Positions 26,435-37,806 of a stretch of 64,000 nt of DNA are shown piece after piece (position 1 is the stretch's first letter; each line of letters opens with the position of its first letter). The stretch covers positions 350,986 through 414,985 of the forward strand of contig JAQFWX010000039.1 of assembly GCA_027605045.1 (NCBI GenBank). The letters run 5' to 3'. Position numbers and translations under genes: made by a program. Under the pieces are notes generated by a model. The model saw only the letters and a program-made list of their open reading frames with translations, was not told where the DNA came from and searched no databases. Source of the DNA: Phallus indusiatus. Lineage: Eukaryota; Basidiomycota; Agaricomycetes; Phallales; Phallaceae.

Positions 26435-28109
26435 TGGGATTTTTCTATCTATATTAAATCTTGTAAGAGTCGAAAGCTTTTGCGATAGCGTATGATGTAT
26501 AATCAATTCACCAAATTTTTCCCGCCCTTCAACCTTTTGCCAATTGAATGTTACTGACGACAATAGTAGTCGTGTGTAAATCGACGCAGCTATATGGGGA
26601 AGGTTCTTGATGCACGTAGTATAAGGTTCTTAGTGGCAACAACAAACTTGAAACGTATTTCGGTGCCTGTGACGGGACGAGAAGCTCAGCGGCTTTTCAT
26701 TGAGTTCGGTAAATACTTGGGTCAAAACCTCTAGACTCAAACTCTAGTAAAGAATCAGAATGTCAAGACTTGAATGCTAATCGAAATCATCCGACGGCTG
26801 GCGGAAAAGATTGTCGAGCGACCTTCACCATAACAAAGCCTTATGTACATAGATTTCTAAATCGTACCTAGCCTTCTTTTAGTGATAATCGGGAATATTT
26901 CACTGAAAACGCCTTGCTACGCCGGGTAGCGCTATCGTGATCAAGGGACGTTCGTCGGGGCAAACTGCGTAAACAACGTGTTAATTTAATCTGGGGTTAC
27001 GGGTCTACTAAATTATGATGAAACCTCCTAAGCAAGGGACGTATACTCGTTTACGCCGTCACCTTTGTAATTGCAATTGACTCCCGGCTGTGGCGCTCTA
27101 CTGTAAGGTCTTGTAGCAGTGCAGATGCACCACAGGCTGCAGCTCGTGTCCTGACAACGCTTCCGCATCGTGATTAAAAATGATATCACAAAATCTTCCC
27201 TCGCGTATTTCTTTTTTAGATCGAGAAGGTTTGGTTGGAGACCTGCAACTCGCAACTTCAAACAGATTGATCAGCACAAGGCCTCGAGGCAAATGCCAAA
27301 TTGGGGGATTTTTAAATTGTCGGACGCCGGTTGTACCTCTGGAAAGAAGGAGGATGTGTTTCGAGACGATCCTAAATTTGCAGGGGTCAGCCAAATACAT
27401 AATCAATCCCCTTTGTTCTTTGCTGATTAGCCTCATTTCAGTTCAAAAAAAAAGAAAGTACAAAGGGGAGGGTCACAGAGGGTCACTCAGTGACTTGCTT
27501 GGATGTCCTTTTGGAGCCTTACGTAATTGACTCTCACTCTCAATTCCACGTGGCCCACGTGGTGATAAACGCGTTACGTTTCGGTCCTCTCCTCCATTCA
27601 TTTTGCAGCTCAATTTTTTTTGGCATCCTTATTTGGGCCTTGGAATACATTATTTCTTAAGTTATTTTTGTAACATAATGCTCTTTATAACCCTGACTTA
27701 ATTAAACCTTTACCGAGATTAGGGCTAAACGGTTACGAGCTCTGAGACGCAAATCGGTCATCCCGAGCTATACACAAGATGTTTCATGCCGTTTTTCAAA
27801 ATCGCGACGATCCAGATAGCAACCGTTTTCGGTTGACTCAATATATTCAACTACTTCTGCTTGCGATCCGTTTTTTTGTTGTGGCTAATCCGGGCTATTC
27901 TGGTTAGGTACATACTCCATTTAAAAGGCGGGGGAGGAACATTTTCTCTTTCTACTTTAAAAAGCTGTATGTTCTGAGCTCCTCTTATCGAGTAATAAAA
28001 TCTACTTTCGCTTTCACCTTCGTCTTTGCTCTCCTTGTGAGTTCTTTTTCTCGATCTGTACTCTCGTGCTAATGAAACACCTCCAGTTCCTAAAACTGTT
28101 TTGTTTATA
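26435..28109. other. 1.7 kb spacer, forkhead promoter on its right side
   Basis: No recognisable gene. ORFs at 27028-27530 on both strands overlap each other and look accidental. The right 600 bp has E-boxes (27547-27561), a TATA-like TTTAAAA near 27920 and a pyrimidine-rich leader up to the forkhead ATG. Confidence 0.4.
27547..27561. promoter_or_regulatory. Two CACGTG E-boxes, 9 bp apart
   Basis: Palindromic CACGTG occurs at 27547-27552 and again at 27556-27561, about 550 bp upstream of the forkhead ATG. CACGTG is the core site for bHLH factors (for example Cbf1/Pho4 types in fungi). The pairing, less than one helical turn apart, suggests a real site; function is inferred. Confidence 0.4.
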
Positions 28110-29280
28110 ATGACCGGCCGCCAACAAAGTCACTCACCTCACGAGCTCGACGATCACGAACTTTTTCAGCCGGTAATGTTCAACAACCGACCCGTGCTCA
28201 ATCGCCTGTTCTATCCTGTAAGGCAGCATCAAGAAGAATTTGACGAAATAGAGAGTAAGCGGTTCTTTTTCATCTGTATCTACATACACCTGTTTAATAT
28301 CCAAACAATTAGGAAGACTAGGACATAGTCCCTTTACACCTGTATTGGGTTTGAACAACTTGACGGACGAAGGCACCAACCCTCCTCCTCACACCCTGGC
28401 TGTCATAATTAAATGCGCTATTCTTGGCTCTCCTCACCGTAGGTTAACGCTTCGCGAGATTCGTATCGCCATGTGCAGACGGTTTGCGTATTACTCCATG
28501 CGTGAGGATATTGGCTGGTGTGTAAGTTATAACATTGCCCCTTCCATCCTTTTCCCCCCCAGTTCTCATCGTAATTAAACCCGTCCTACTACAATAGAAT
28601 ACCATCAGACATACATTATCTACGGATCCCAGTTTTCAAATAGTTCATCGTCCTGGCAGAACTTCGGATGATTCGGTATGGCTCTCAAAACCTTCATTTC
28701 CCTTACAGCTGTAAACTCATCTACAATGTTTCAGGGAAACTGGTGGAAATTGGCTCAAAACGCGGAATATCCGGATGTCACGCCTACTCAGGGGCGTTCA
28801 AGACGTCCAGCGCAAGCTGGTGTTGGCTCCAGTCGCACAAGGTCTCAAGGTATTCCCACATCGAGACGAAGGAGGGAACAAGAACCGTGGACAGGGATGA
28901 CGACAATGTTCCCTACGTCCGAAGCCCAGGATCTCGAGGACCTTGAGAATATCTACGCTAGTCAAAATCCAGCCAATCAACAGCACGGTGAACACGCGAG
29001 GGGATATTACATTCCAGTCGCCAGTGCCTCTACTTCCAGTGCATACCCGCAGCACCCGGCAGGGGCTACAGCCGGCTTAGCTGGTTCCTCCGCGCGTGGA
29101 GGACATTTACCCGGCATACACAGCTTGGGTATACTTGAACTAGGCCGATCTGGCAGTCGGTCCCACCAGGTTCATTCCCAGCTGTCGACCAATGTTCTTC
29201 AGCAAACCTCACACGCCACTTATAGGGATACCCGGAGTGAGGTTGAGGATTCTGATGAAGAGACACATGATAACATTTGA
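28110..29280 (+). CDS. Forkhead (winged-helix) transcription factor
   Basis: Exon 1 (ATG 28110, MTGRQQSHSPHELDD) splices at 28252 to an exon carrying helix 1-2 of a forkhead domain: 'PPHTLAVIIKCAILGSPHRR', then 'LTLREIRIAMCRRFAYY' and 'EDIGW'. The next exon gives recognition helix 3 ('NTIRHTLSTDPSFQIVHRPG'), and the last exon resumes at 'GNWWKLAQ', the wing segment equal to 'GYWTL' of other forkheads. The C-terminal 180 residues are low-complexity (S, G, Q, A) and end in an acidic run, a plausible activation region. Helix 3 is unusual: the common 'WQNSIRHNLS' reads W-C-NTIRHTLS in my splice model, changing two usually invariant positions. The Cys depends on the chosen donor (TGT|GTAAGT). Expected role: nuclear DNA-binding regulator; targets unknown. 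Confidence 0.8.
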
Positions 29281-31303
29281 TCAAATCCGCTCATTCAATA
29301 TCTATCTTAAAAGTACAACCCCCTTCGGCGGTCTATTATTTTCTTCTTGTCTGTAATTTTTCTGAGTCTCTGTTTTAACCTGAATTTGTAACCTAGATCT
29401 TAACTAATTAGGAACCGACTGTTTTTAATAATGTTGTGGTGTATTTTCTTGGAAAATAATCGTTCTCTAGAATACTAAAATATATAATGATATGTTTCAA
29501 ATCAAATTCTCTTTAAAAGAGGAATGCTTTGGTCGATCAAAGAGCGGCACGGGGTGCTTCAGAGAAGAGAAGCGTGGCAGGGAATTAAGGGAAAGGAAGA
29601 ACACAGCCTGTGCTTTCACCCACGAAGAAATTTCAGATCACTTCTCTTCTTCTTTCACTTCGATCAATTCACTACATCGCACATTAACGGTGAGGCCGGT
29701 GTGGCCTCGAACTTGCGTCATCTTAAATTAGTCGCGCCAGCTTCCAAGAGCGCTTTACTAACAATGCAAAATTTAAGTTATCATACAGACGGCAGGTCAT
29801 GTTACATCACAGAGGTAGCGCAATCAGCATATACTCGCACAGCTTCACCGGAAATCCGGACATATTTGGGACATACTTTGTTTGTGAATTTTGGGTGAAA
29901 CAAGTTACAGTTATGTACATATTACTAAGTTACAGCCGTGTTATGTCTAACCTCTTTGATTGTGAATCAATTGTGAGAAGGGAAGATAGAATCGAGATTA
30001 ATTTCTTCTTCATTCTGATTTCAAGAAGTCAAGACTATCCGTTCAACCGCGTTATTTCAGATTAAAATCCAAGGTATCAATTCAAACAATGACAACGGCA
30101 CGAAAGACTTCATATATGAAAATAATGAAAGACGGATTCACCATCAAGGATGACAACATTTCATCAAGTTTTAAACGAGCCAAAGAAGCTCGCAAAAAGG
30201 GGAATAGTAAAGACATAACCAAACAAAGATATGGAGAGCTATTTCAGCGCCAAGTGCCATGGCGTGTTCAACAAACCTTATTATACTGCCAGTGGTCGAC
30301 CTAAAAATGCGTCATGGAACCGAGGAACGTCAAGAGAACCCTGAAAGCCAACTATTATTTGGGACAAAAAAGCACGTTTCAGCATTATTAGGTATTACTC
30401 TGTACCTCAATAGCACATATTAGTATATCCCGAAATCCCGAATAGATTAAAGAACGTGAGATTTCTAGGATCAAGTTCAAGTGATGGACTTCTGAAGACA
30501 TTCAAAAAGTTGATGTCTTCGTCACTTCCATATTGCACTGCCAGGTTGCTAACGACGATCTTACCTCAGAAACCCGAAGGAGAGAAATCAGATAGCTTTT
30601 GTTAAAAGAAAAGCCAAGAGAAGACAGGGTATCAATACTTCTAGCGTATTTCATTACCTGAAGATCATTAATGAATCGGAATCATTGTTGCAGGTAATTT
30701 AATATCGTGTTACCCAGGTGCTAGTGGTAGATCTGCATCGCCTTCCGAATAGTTATTCCTTGATAAAGTCGTCCTTTCTTACACGGAGATTTGACACCCA
30801 TTGTTACTACTTTCAGGGTGGTTTAAGGTTGAATTTGCAAGTTTCAACTTGAATGGCGAACTGACTAGAACCTTTAAAACACAATGAGGTATTACCATCG
30901 AGTTGGACTTGGCAAGCTCTCGCTGTCAAATAGTGCCATTACGTTTAGGCGAAAGATTGACCTGTAGATAGACGATAAATTAGCAACAGTGCGTTACCCA
31001 TAATGATTCTTGAAATCAGGTGAAAGCTGATGCAATATGACGATCCGTTATGCCATGGGTCATCGGCCTTTACGTAAATGGAGATTCCCCGCTAACACGC
31101 TAGGTAGTATTTGGCATATAGCTGTCATTGTAGTAACTGTTGAATATTAAATTAGTTGAATGTACATCATTTATTGACTCTTCCTACTCATGCAATTGAT
31201 ACACTGAAACAAACTAAAAAGAAAAAGGAGATGAAAAAGCGCGTTTATCATGACATTTAGTATGAATCATAACGATACTGAGATTTGTTTTATTTTTTGG
31301 CTT
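29281..31303. other. 2 kb spacer without a recognised gene
   Basis: Two convergent 3' ends flank it. ORFs at 29492-29898 and 30089-30304 (plus) are short, basic and unlike any family I know. No repeat, tRNA or terminal-repeat element was seen. Confidence 0.35.
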
Positions 31304-33244
31304 TAAACATCAATGATACCGGTCCAACTTCCAATTAAATCGATGACACAGTATCCTTTGACAGGGACGTATTGTCGTGTAATGAGTTTGATGGCCTCTT
31401 GAGCGACGAGACCGCCCAAAAAGGCAGCTGTGTTCGGTAATTCCGCCGTCGGAGCACGAGCGCTGTAGAGAAAAGAAAGAAGCCCGTTATAAAGCGAAGC
31501 GAGGAAACAACAACAGCAACAGCGGGACGTACAGCTCGCCCAGGGCAGCCTTCAGACTTTGCTCTGCTTCTTCCGGCCACTTCAAAGGACCGGTGATCAA
31601 ATCCACTTGCGACCTGAGCCGTTCTACCGTTATGTCCTTCGGAGAACCTTGCGCTAATACAACGGATAGAGCTGACATCGCCAAATGCGTTGCGACTTCT
31701 CTCGGTGCTCCAAGCAATGCGGATGCTGAAAGAACGTTCAATCATAAGCGAGACGGGCAAAAAACTCATTGGTCAACTTACCTAAAGCTGTTTGATCCTT
31801 GTCGAGTGCTCCAAAAGGCTTACCTCGCAATAATCGTAGACCATGTACATTTTTCACAAACCCATCTATTGTGTCGTCGTCAATAGCCAACTCCGGTCCA
31901 ATAAGACTTTTAAACCGCGCTTTCTCCGCTTCCGCTTGTTGCTTATACAACGTTTGAAGATGTATATACCCATTAGTATCAGCCTTCATGTCCGGTAGCG
32001 TGGACGACAACGGTAACGTATGCGGTGGTTCAGCAGTAAACTTTTTTAAAGCTGCTACAAGATGGAAAAACACTGCTGAATGGGGTGATAGCGAAGTTAA
32101 AGGCTGTTGAAGTGCTTCGTCGTTGAAGAGTGCTGAGATGTCGGATGAAACGGCTGTGTCTGTCCAAGTTCGATACGCTTGTGCAAAAGCTTCGTCAAAG
32201 TTTTCTTCGTCTATTTTTCGTCTCATCGCTTCGATGGACTCCTTGAACTGTTTCCTCTCTGCGTAGGTTTTAGGAGGACCGCCATGCTAAAGCAGCTAAG
32301 CGTTTCTCACATTTGAAAATAGGTTAACAAAGACACATACTTTTTTCTTCCAGTTGTCCATAGCGCGGACTAGGATGACGACATAGGGTATATGTCCATG
32401 TTCCATATCGTCAAGTGATTCGAAGTCTAATGATGTAGCGTAGTCGTATAACCCTTTAAATGGCTTGTCTATTCGTAAAGAAGGTGCAGTTTCTGTGTGA
32501 GAATCGATCACTATAGAAGTGAGAAAACCATGGTATATGAGAACAGTGGCGGAGGATACAAGCTTCGGATTGGATAGCTTACCGGTGTGTTCATGGAATT
32601 GGATGAAAAATTCAGCAAGGAATCCGGCACTGTTTACAGTCATGAGAGCAGGACCGTGCTTTTGAGACCATAGGAATGTTGACAGTTTCGTGAGCAAAGG
32701 TAGTTTTAGGTTGTGAGCGATAATCAGTGTGAAAGACGTCAAATAAGCCGAATCTTTTTCTAAAATCTCCTCTAGACTCTGTTTTAAGATACATCAATCC
32801 GATATCCCAAGTAAAAAGTGAACATCCACGTACCGATAAGTTTGCTTTACCCTCGACACTATCATTCAGCTCGCACAACATTCTGACCGCCTCTTCAGCT
32901 CGAGGCTTGTTTAGGCTATCCAGACCCTCTAAAAAGAAATTATTCCCGACGTCCTCATGTGTCGCTAGACCAGGATCGAGAATCGTAAAGTGGCCAATAC
33001 CAGGTAGAACGAGGTTTTTGAGAATAGATGTTGAAGTCGCTGAAGCTGATATGACAAGGATCCGAGAAGATTCAAGAGCATTTTGACCCGAAGCTGCCCA
33101 TAATCTTAATTCACAACACCATTTAAATCTTGATTTGTCCATATATATATATTGAACAGCTGAAACTCACCTTAACTGACGATCATACCGCCTAGTCTTT
33201 TTGTCCGGCTGAACTCTGTGGTCAACAGGTTGGAAATTGACCAT
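31304..33244 (-). CDS. ULA1: NEDD8-activating enzyme E1 regulatory subunit (APP-BP1/Ula1)
   Basis: Pairs with Uba3 to activate NEDD8/Rub1, which modifies cullins and so controls SCF-type ubiquitin ligases. Starts MVNFQPVDHRVQPDKK, then 'RRYDRQLR' joined across an intron to 'LWAASGQNALESSRILVISA', and 'TSILKNLVLPGIGHFTILDP', 'DVGNNFFLEGLDSLNKPRAE' - the adenylation-domain half of E1 enzymes in its Ula1 form, with no catalytic cysteine expected. The middle exons carry 'YVVILVRAMDNWKKK' and the helical 'GFVKNVHGLRLLRGK'. The C-terminus 'FLGGLVAQEAIKLITRQYVP' and '...LIGSWTGIIDV' is typical. At least six short introns, all bridging conserved blocks. It is head-to-head with IES6, 217 bp between start codons. 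Confidence 0.92.
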
Positions 33245-33461
33245 CTTTGTTTTGATTCAGGACAAAAGTAATTATCAGCTCACGGTGATGGCAAGATGGC
33301 GGCTGTGGCACTTTCGATATCTTGTGAATCTTGAGTTGGATTAGGGGCCATGTACTTCGCAAAGAAAAAAGAAACTTGCAGCAAGCTCAAAGGGAAAAGC
33401 GAGTCGGGCGTCTAAAATCGTAGGCTGCATTCGCTACTAATTGCGCTCACACAATCATTCA
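33245..33461. promoter_or_regulatory. Bidirectional promoter between ULA1 and IES6
   Basis: Only 217 bp lie between the ULA1 ATG (minus) and the split IES6 ATG (plus), so both promoters and 5' leaders must fit here. The stretch is purine-rich near 33355-33400. No TATA box is evident. Confidence 0.55.
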
Positions 33462-34238
33462 ATGTATGTATCGAATCTTCTTTGAGAACTTATTAGGAGA
33501 TTTGCTGATGTGTTGTTTAGGCCACCTAAAGGAAAGAAAAGGGCGGCGCCTTCAGCCCACGCTGTTCCCAACGAAGAGCCAGTACCTGCGCAAACACCAG
33601 TATGTGCTTCTGGCGACGGATGTAGTAACAAAAAAAGACCAAGGGCAAACCCTCAAATTCACTAGACACTCGGAGAATCTCTATCCTATCTTCATACCCC
33701 AAGACCGTTCAAGAACCCTAATTACGTGAGACCGGCTGCTCGTCGGACCAAAAACTTGAAATCGGTGTTAGCAGCCGAACGCGAAAAGACGAAACAAGAA
33801 CGCGAGAAACAGAAGGAGGCGAATACGAATATGGAGGTGGATGGTCAGACGGCGTCGTATGATGATGAAGAGATGCCTACTTGTATGTGGAACCTCTTGG
33901 CGTATATTGACTTTGTGGGCTTATCCGTTTGCAGACACCTCGATTGAAGCTCCTCCATCTGTTTTGCCTCAAAAGCGTTATTGCGATATAACTGGTTTAG
34001 AGGCAAGTGCTGTTCTTGTCAAAGTGTCAGCTATTACGTCTAATCCGTAACAAGGCTCCGTATACCGATCCAGTTTCGAAACTGCGGTATCATGATAAGA
34101 GTGTATATGAACTCATCAAAACACTTGTGTGTTTGCTTATTTCTTCTGGAATTTCCAAGTGGATCTTATAATTTATAGAGCCCTGATACTCAGAAATCTT
34201 ATCTTGCCCTCAGGGGTGTGAATCCTATCGTAAAATGA
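33462..34238 (+). CDS. IES6: INO80 chromatin-remodelling complex subunit Ies6 (YL1-C domain)
   Basis: Nuclear subunit of INO80 that works with Arp5 to couple ATP hydrolysis to nucleosome sliding. Exons 33462-33463, 33521-33599, 33666-33882, 33935-34002, 34055-34126 and 34179-34238 sum to 498 nt (165 residues), fully in frame. The start codon is split AT|G by the first intron; the protein begins MPPKGKKRAAPSAH. Then 'PFKNPNYVRPAARRTKNLK', an acidic linker, and the YL1_C signature 'PPSVLPQKRYCDITGLEAPY' and 'LRYHDKSVYELIK', ending 'SYLALRGVNPIVK'. The intron at 34003-34054 starts with GC (GCAAGT) instead of GT; using it is the only way to join GLE to APYTDP in phase. Length suits fungal Ies6. 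Confidence 0.93.
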
Positions 34239-34479
34239 ACGAACACTGTATAGAATGGAACTACCTTCTCCCCGGCTGATATTTGTGATAATCTACTTGG
34301 ATCCTCTGCTTTCGCTTGTTACCAGTTGTAATAATAGTCTTGTTTACTAAACGCAGTCCATAGATTAAGCATTCTATTATTTCAATTCACGCGATTGATA
34401 TGTAACAATTCCACGAGTCAACAACAAACAAACCACGAAAAAATCATACATCCGATCCTCGGAACCTCATTCTCTTCTT

Positions 34480-35404
34480 TCATTTCTTCATCATCTGTTG
34501 GAGCTACCATCAAAAGGGGTCACAATAATTAAGGAAACGAAGACACTTACGGTTATAAATTCTATATTAAACACCTATCAGACACAAGAAAATCCATATA
34601 TATAAACTATCGCATACCCTTGTAGTCGATCTGGCCATCGCCGTCTGTATCTGCCTCCTGTATCATCATCCTGATTTCTGCATCAGAGAGCTTCTCTCCT
34701 GTAACAATAAGATGGTCAGAAAGAATGAATGATTGAGTCCGGGATTGCATACCGAGTTTGAGCATGACATTTTTCAATTCAATCGCGCTGATAGTTCCAT
34801 TTCCGTCTTGATCAAAAGCCTTGAAAGCTTGTCTTAGTTCTTCATCTACATCGGTGTCCTTGATTTGTCTGTTGTATACATCTCGCATAAGAAAAGAAAA
34901 GAAAAACAAGCTAAGAAGAATCGTCTTTTGACTGACCTAGACATCATGACCATGAATTCCTGGAACTCAATTAGTCCGTTTCGGTCTTTGTCGACTTCGC
35001 TGATCATGTCTTCCAGTTCTTCTTGAGAAGGCGTCAGTCCCAAATTGCTCATCATAAGTCTGAGCTCTTCAAGGGATATGGTACCGTTCCCATCTAAGCC
35101 ATGCCAAATATTTCTTTCAACGATGTATACCTAGCCGCCACACCATAGTAGATTTACCCTTGTCAAATAGAGCGAACGTTTCTCTGTATTCTGAATGGTA
35201 TTATTAACGTCACGATGGCAAAAACATAACGAGGCAAATCCCGTATTACCTGCAATTTGTTCTTTGTTTTTATGTCAGGTGGCGTACTGTTGCATATGTG
35301 ACGTAAACGACTACTGTACCTTGAGTCTGAATGGCAAGGATGCATATGAGTCAAGCTCTGGATCATGTGCTCAAGAACCAACGTACCAGACTGAGGTTAT
35401 CCAT
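34480..35404 (-). CDS. Calmodulin-like protein, tandem paralogue of the neighbouring calmodulin
   Basis: Four-EF-hand Ca2+ sensor of about 149 residues. Start ATG 35404 (MDNLSL), a 7-nt exon (35320-35326), a 12-nt exon (35250-35261), then larger exons and an 11-nt exon (34551-34561) before the last exon ending at 34480 (ITMMKK). Loops are [36 protein letters not shown] and [12 protein letters not shown], each with acidic residues at positions 1, 3 and 12 (positions 5 are N, N, N, D), so all four may bind calcium. It differs from canonical calmodulin in much of the N-lobe ('EYRETFALF', '[20 protein letters not shown]') and lacks the usual '[11 protein letters not shown]' central linker (here [11 protein letters not shown]). 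It has one extra intron after 'VMLKLG'. It lies 397 bp downstream of the calmodulin gene on the same strand, so a tandem duplication is likely. Whether it replaces or modulates calmodulin is unknown. Confidence 0.9.
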
Positions 35405-35801
35405 TGTGAAATTAAAAGTTCTTGCAGTAGTAGTAGAAGAAGAAAAAGAAACTGTGCTAAAGATGTGTGTTGTTATCGTGACACGGAACTGACTGATCTC
35501 TTAAATTTAGGAGCATTGTCTTTGTTATTCAGAGTTTGGCAGGCCGCCGGCACGATCGATAGACCGGAGCCGGATATCGCCGAACATCTCGCGAATTCGG
35601 AATGATGTCTGTGAATGTTGGCAAATGTTGGCACTGGTATCTTTTTGACAAACAAAGCCTGAAGCTGAAGAATACACTTTGAACTTTATTGAAGTTACTC
35701 GTCACATATAAGATTGGTAAATAGTATTTATCGACACGCCATTAACATGGGAATATTCCGGACAATACAACCCTCTAGCAAAATTTGGTTTCGCTGCACA
35801 C

Positions 35802-36712
35802 TCACTTCGCCAACATCATCTGTAAAAAAAGACATAAAAGTTAGGTAAGACGTGGGTGAATATAATGTGCCGAGATAGTACCTTGACGAATTCTAAGTGA
35901 TGTTTGTTTCAGTTTAGCAAGAAAAGAATAGGTGGCGTAACAACATACCCTCATAGTTAATTTGACCGTCCCCATCTACGTCAGCTTCACGAATCATCTC
36001 ATCAACCTCATTTTCAGTGAGCTTTTCACCGAGGTTGGTCATGACGTGTCGTAACTCGGCAGAGGTAATGTACCCATTGCCATCTTTGTCGAATACTTTG
36101 AATGCTTCTTTGATCTCTTCTTCGCTATCTGTGTCCTTCATTTTTCTGGAAACAAATGATGATTTTAGCTATAACCGTGCTTCAGGTCACACAAGAACGA
36201 GGGAAGCTTACCTTGCCATCATTGTCAAGAATTCTGGGAAGTCGATCGTGCCATTTCCGTCAGCATCGACGTCGTTGATCATATCTTGGAGCTCAGCCTC
36301 AGTAGGGTTTTGACCGAGACTGCGCATGACGGTGCCAAGTTCTTTGGTAGTGATAGTGCCATCTCCATCTGATATGAAAACATTTGAGACATTTCTTTCC
36401 GAGGGAGAGTTGACCGTTGAAAAAAAATGCGCGCGCTCACCTTTGTCGAACAAGGAGAATGCTTCTTTGAACTCTGTTCGCCGGGGAAATAATGGTGGTT
36501 ACATTAATAATCAACAATACTGATATAGAGGCAGTAAATTTTGGCGTACCAGAGATTTGTTCTGAAAAGGATCGCCCAGGTAAGTCAACAAAAAATGAAG
36601 TCGTCGTGTCAAATCAGTTTCAGCTGCTTACCCTCGGTCTGAAAAGAAAAGGGTGTATCTGCCTCAAGTACAGAGGACGGAATTCAAAATGACATACCAG
36701 TTGGTCCGCCAT
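35802..36712 (-). CDS. CMD1: Calmodulin
   Basis: Canonical 149-residue calmodulin: MADQLTEEQISEFKEAF, then '[17 protein letters not shown]', '[17 protein letters not shown]', '[18 protein letters not shown]', '[17 protein letters not shown]' and '[20 protein letters not shown]'. All four EF-hand loops are complete. Exon 1 is 15 nt (36698-36712), exon 2 only 7 nt (36632-36638), exon 3 12 nt (36550-36561), and a penultimate exon 11 nt (35882-35892); every join is in phase. The stop is at 35802-35804. It is an essential cytosolic and spindle-pole Ca2+ transducer (kinases, calcineurin, myosins). Lysine-to-glutamine or other changes from vertebrate calmodulin are few, as usual in basidiomycetes. 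Confidence 0.96.
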
Positions 36713-37806
36713 AATGAGAATAAACTAGGTAGGTCGAAGCAAAAGTGAAGGGATAGGCAGGACAAAGAATGTGCTTGTTGAATTTGTTGACTGCTGGTTG
36801 GTTGATTGATAAGAGTGATGATGTGTTGCTCCAAACCTTTTCGGACATCGCCGTGAATCAATTATTAGGTAAGCGACATTGAGCACAAACACGGTACGGA
36901 AAGTAAAACGAAACGAGGCGAATTCACTAATAGTTACAACAGAAAGCTGTTTGAACAATTATTTCGGACGGATTCAAAGTCAAGTGTACAAAAAACACGA
37001 ATATCACATGCAACAGGACCAATTGGATGTCCATGTTGCCTTCTAAAGATAGAAATCTAGAGGTGTTCAGCCACACATCGATGTAGTTTTTTAAGGTTGA
37101 CACGTTTTCCTTTGGCTAATGCCTTGTTGGTCGAGATTTACGTTGCCAAAGGGCTGGCCATCGGATTCATCCGAAGAGGGCTTGCCACGAGAGTGTGTAC
37201 AGGCAGCTGAAGAGTTGTTTCGGCTGAGAATTAATTGGTTCAGGAACGTAGACATTTCAGCAATTCCCCGCAGTTAATTTATATGGCATTTATTACACAC
37301 ACGCTGTTTACTTACATACATATACTTACTAGTGTGTGGACAAAACACCATCTCGGTGCCAGTGACAAAGTGAGATTGAACAGCTGTGACAGGCACGTGA
37401 CTTTACACACTATTGTTCGGCGAGCCTCGAGGCTCATCCAAACCAAACAAAGCATGATTGCATAAACGCAACAAAAGAAAAAATTATAACCCATACGTTC
37501 ATCTTTCTTTCAAAGTACAAAGGTTGCTCTTGAAAACTACTTCTTCATATCCGGCCATTTATTCAACTGTATAAATATTATTCTCTTCAGCGATATTTCT
37601 GCGGGCACGGTTCCACCTCGTGTTTCTTTACATTTCTGGAAAGTGTGTGGTTTCCCCTGATCATTATCCACGTCACAGTCCGGGATTCCTTCGTGAAATA
37701 CTTGTTTTATATTTATCATAAATTTGGTAAGCCCTATCTTCACCCTCTACCCTTCGTTACGAATCTGCCTTTCACCATCCTGCGACCTATCTCTCAGACT
37801 TTTCTC
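36713..37806. other. 1.1 kb shared upstream region of calmodulin and the coiled-coil gene
   Basis: Divergent starts at 36712 and 37807. No ORF with family similarity. A 5' non-coding exon for either gene could be present; the plus-strand ORF is open in frame from 37645, so an upstream coding exon cannot be excluded. Confidence 0.4.
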
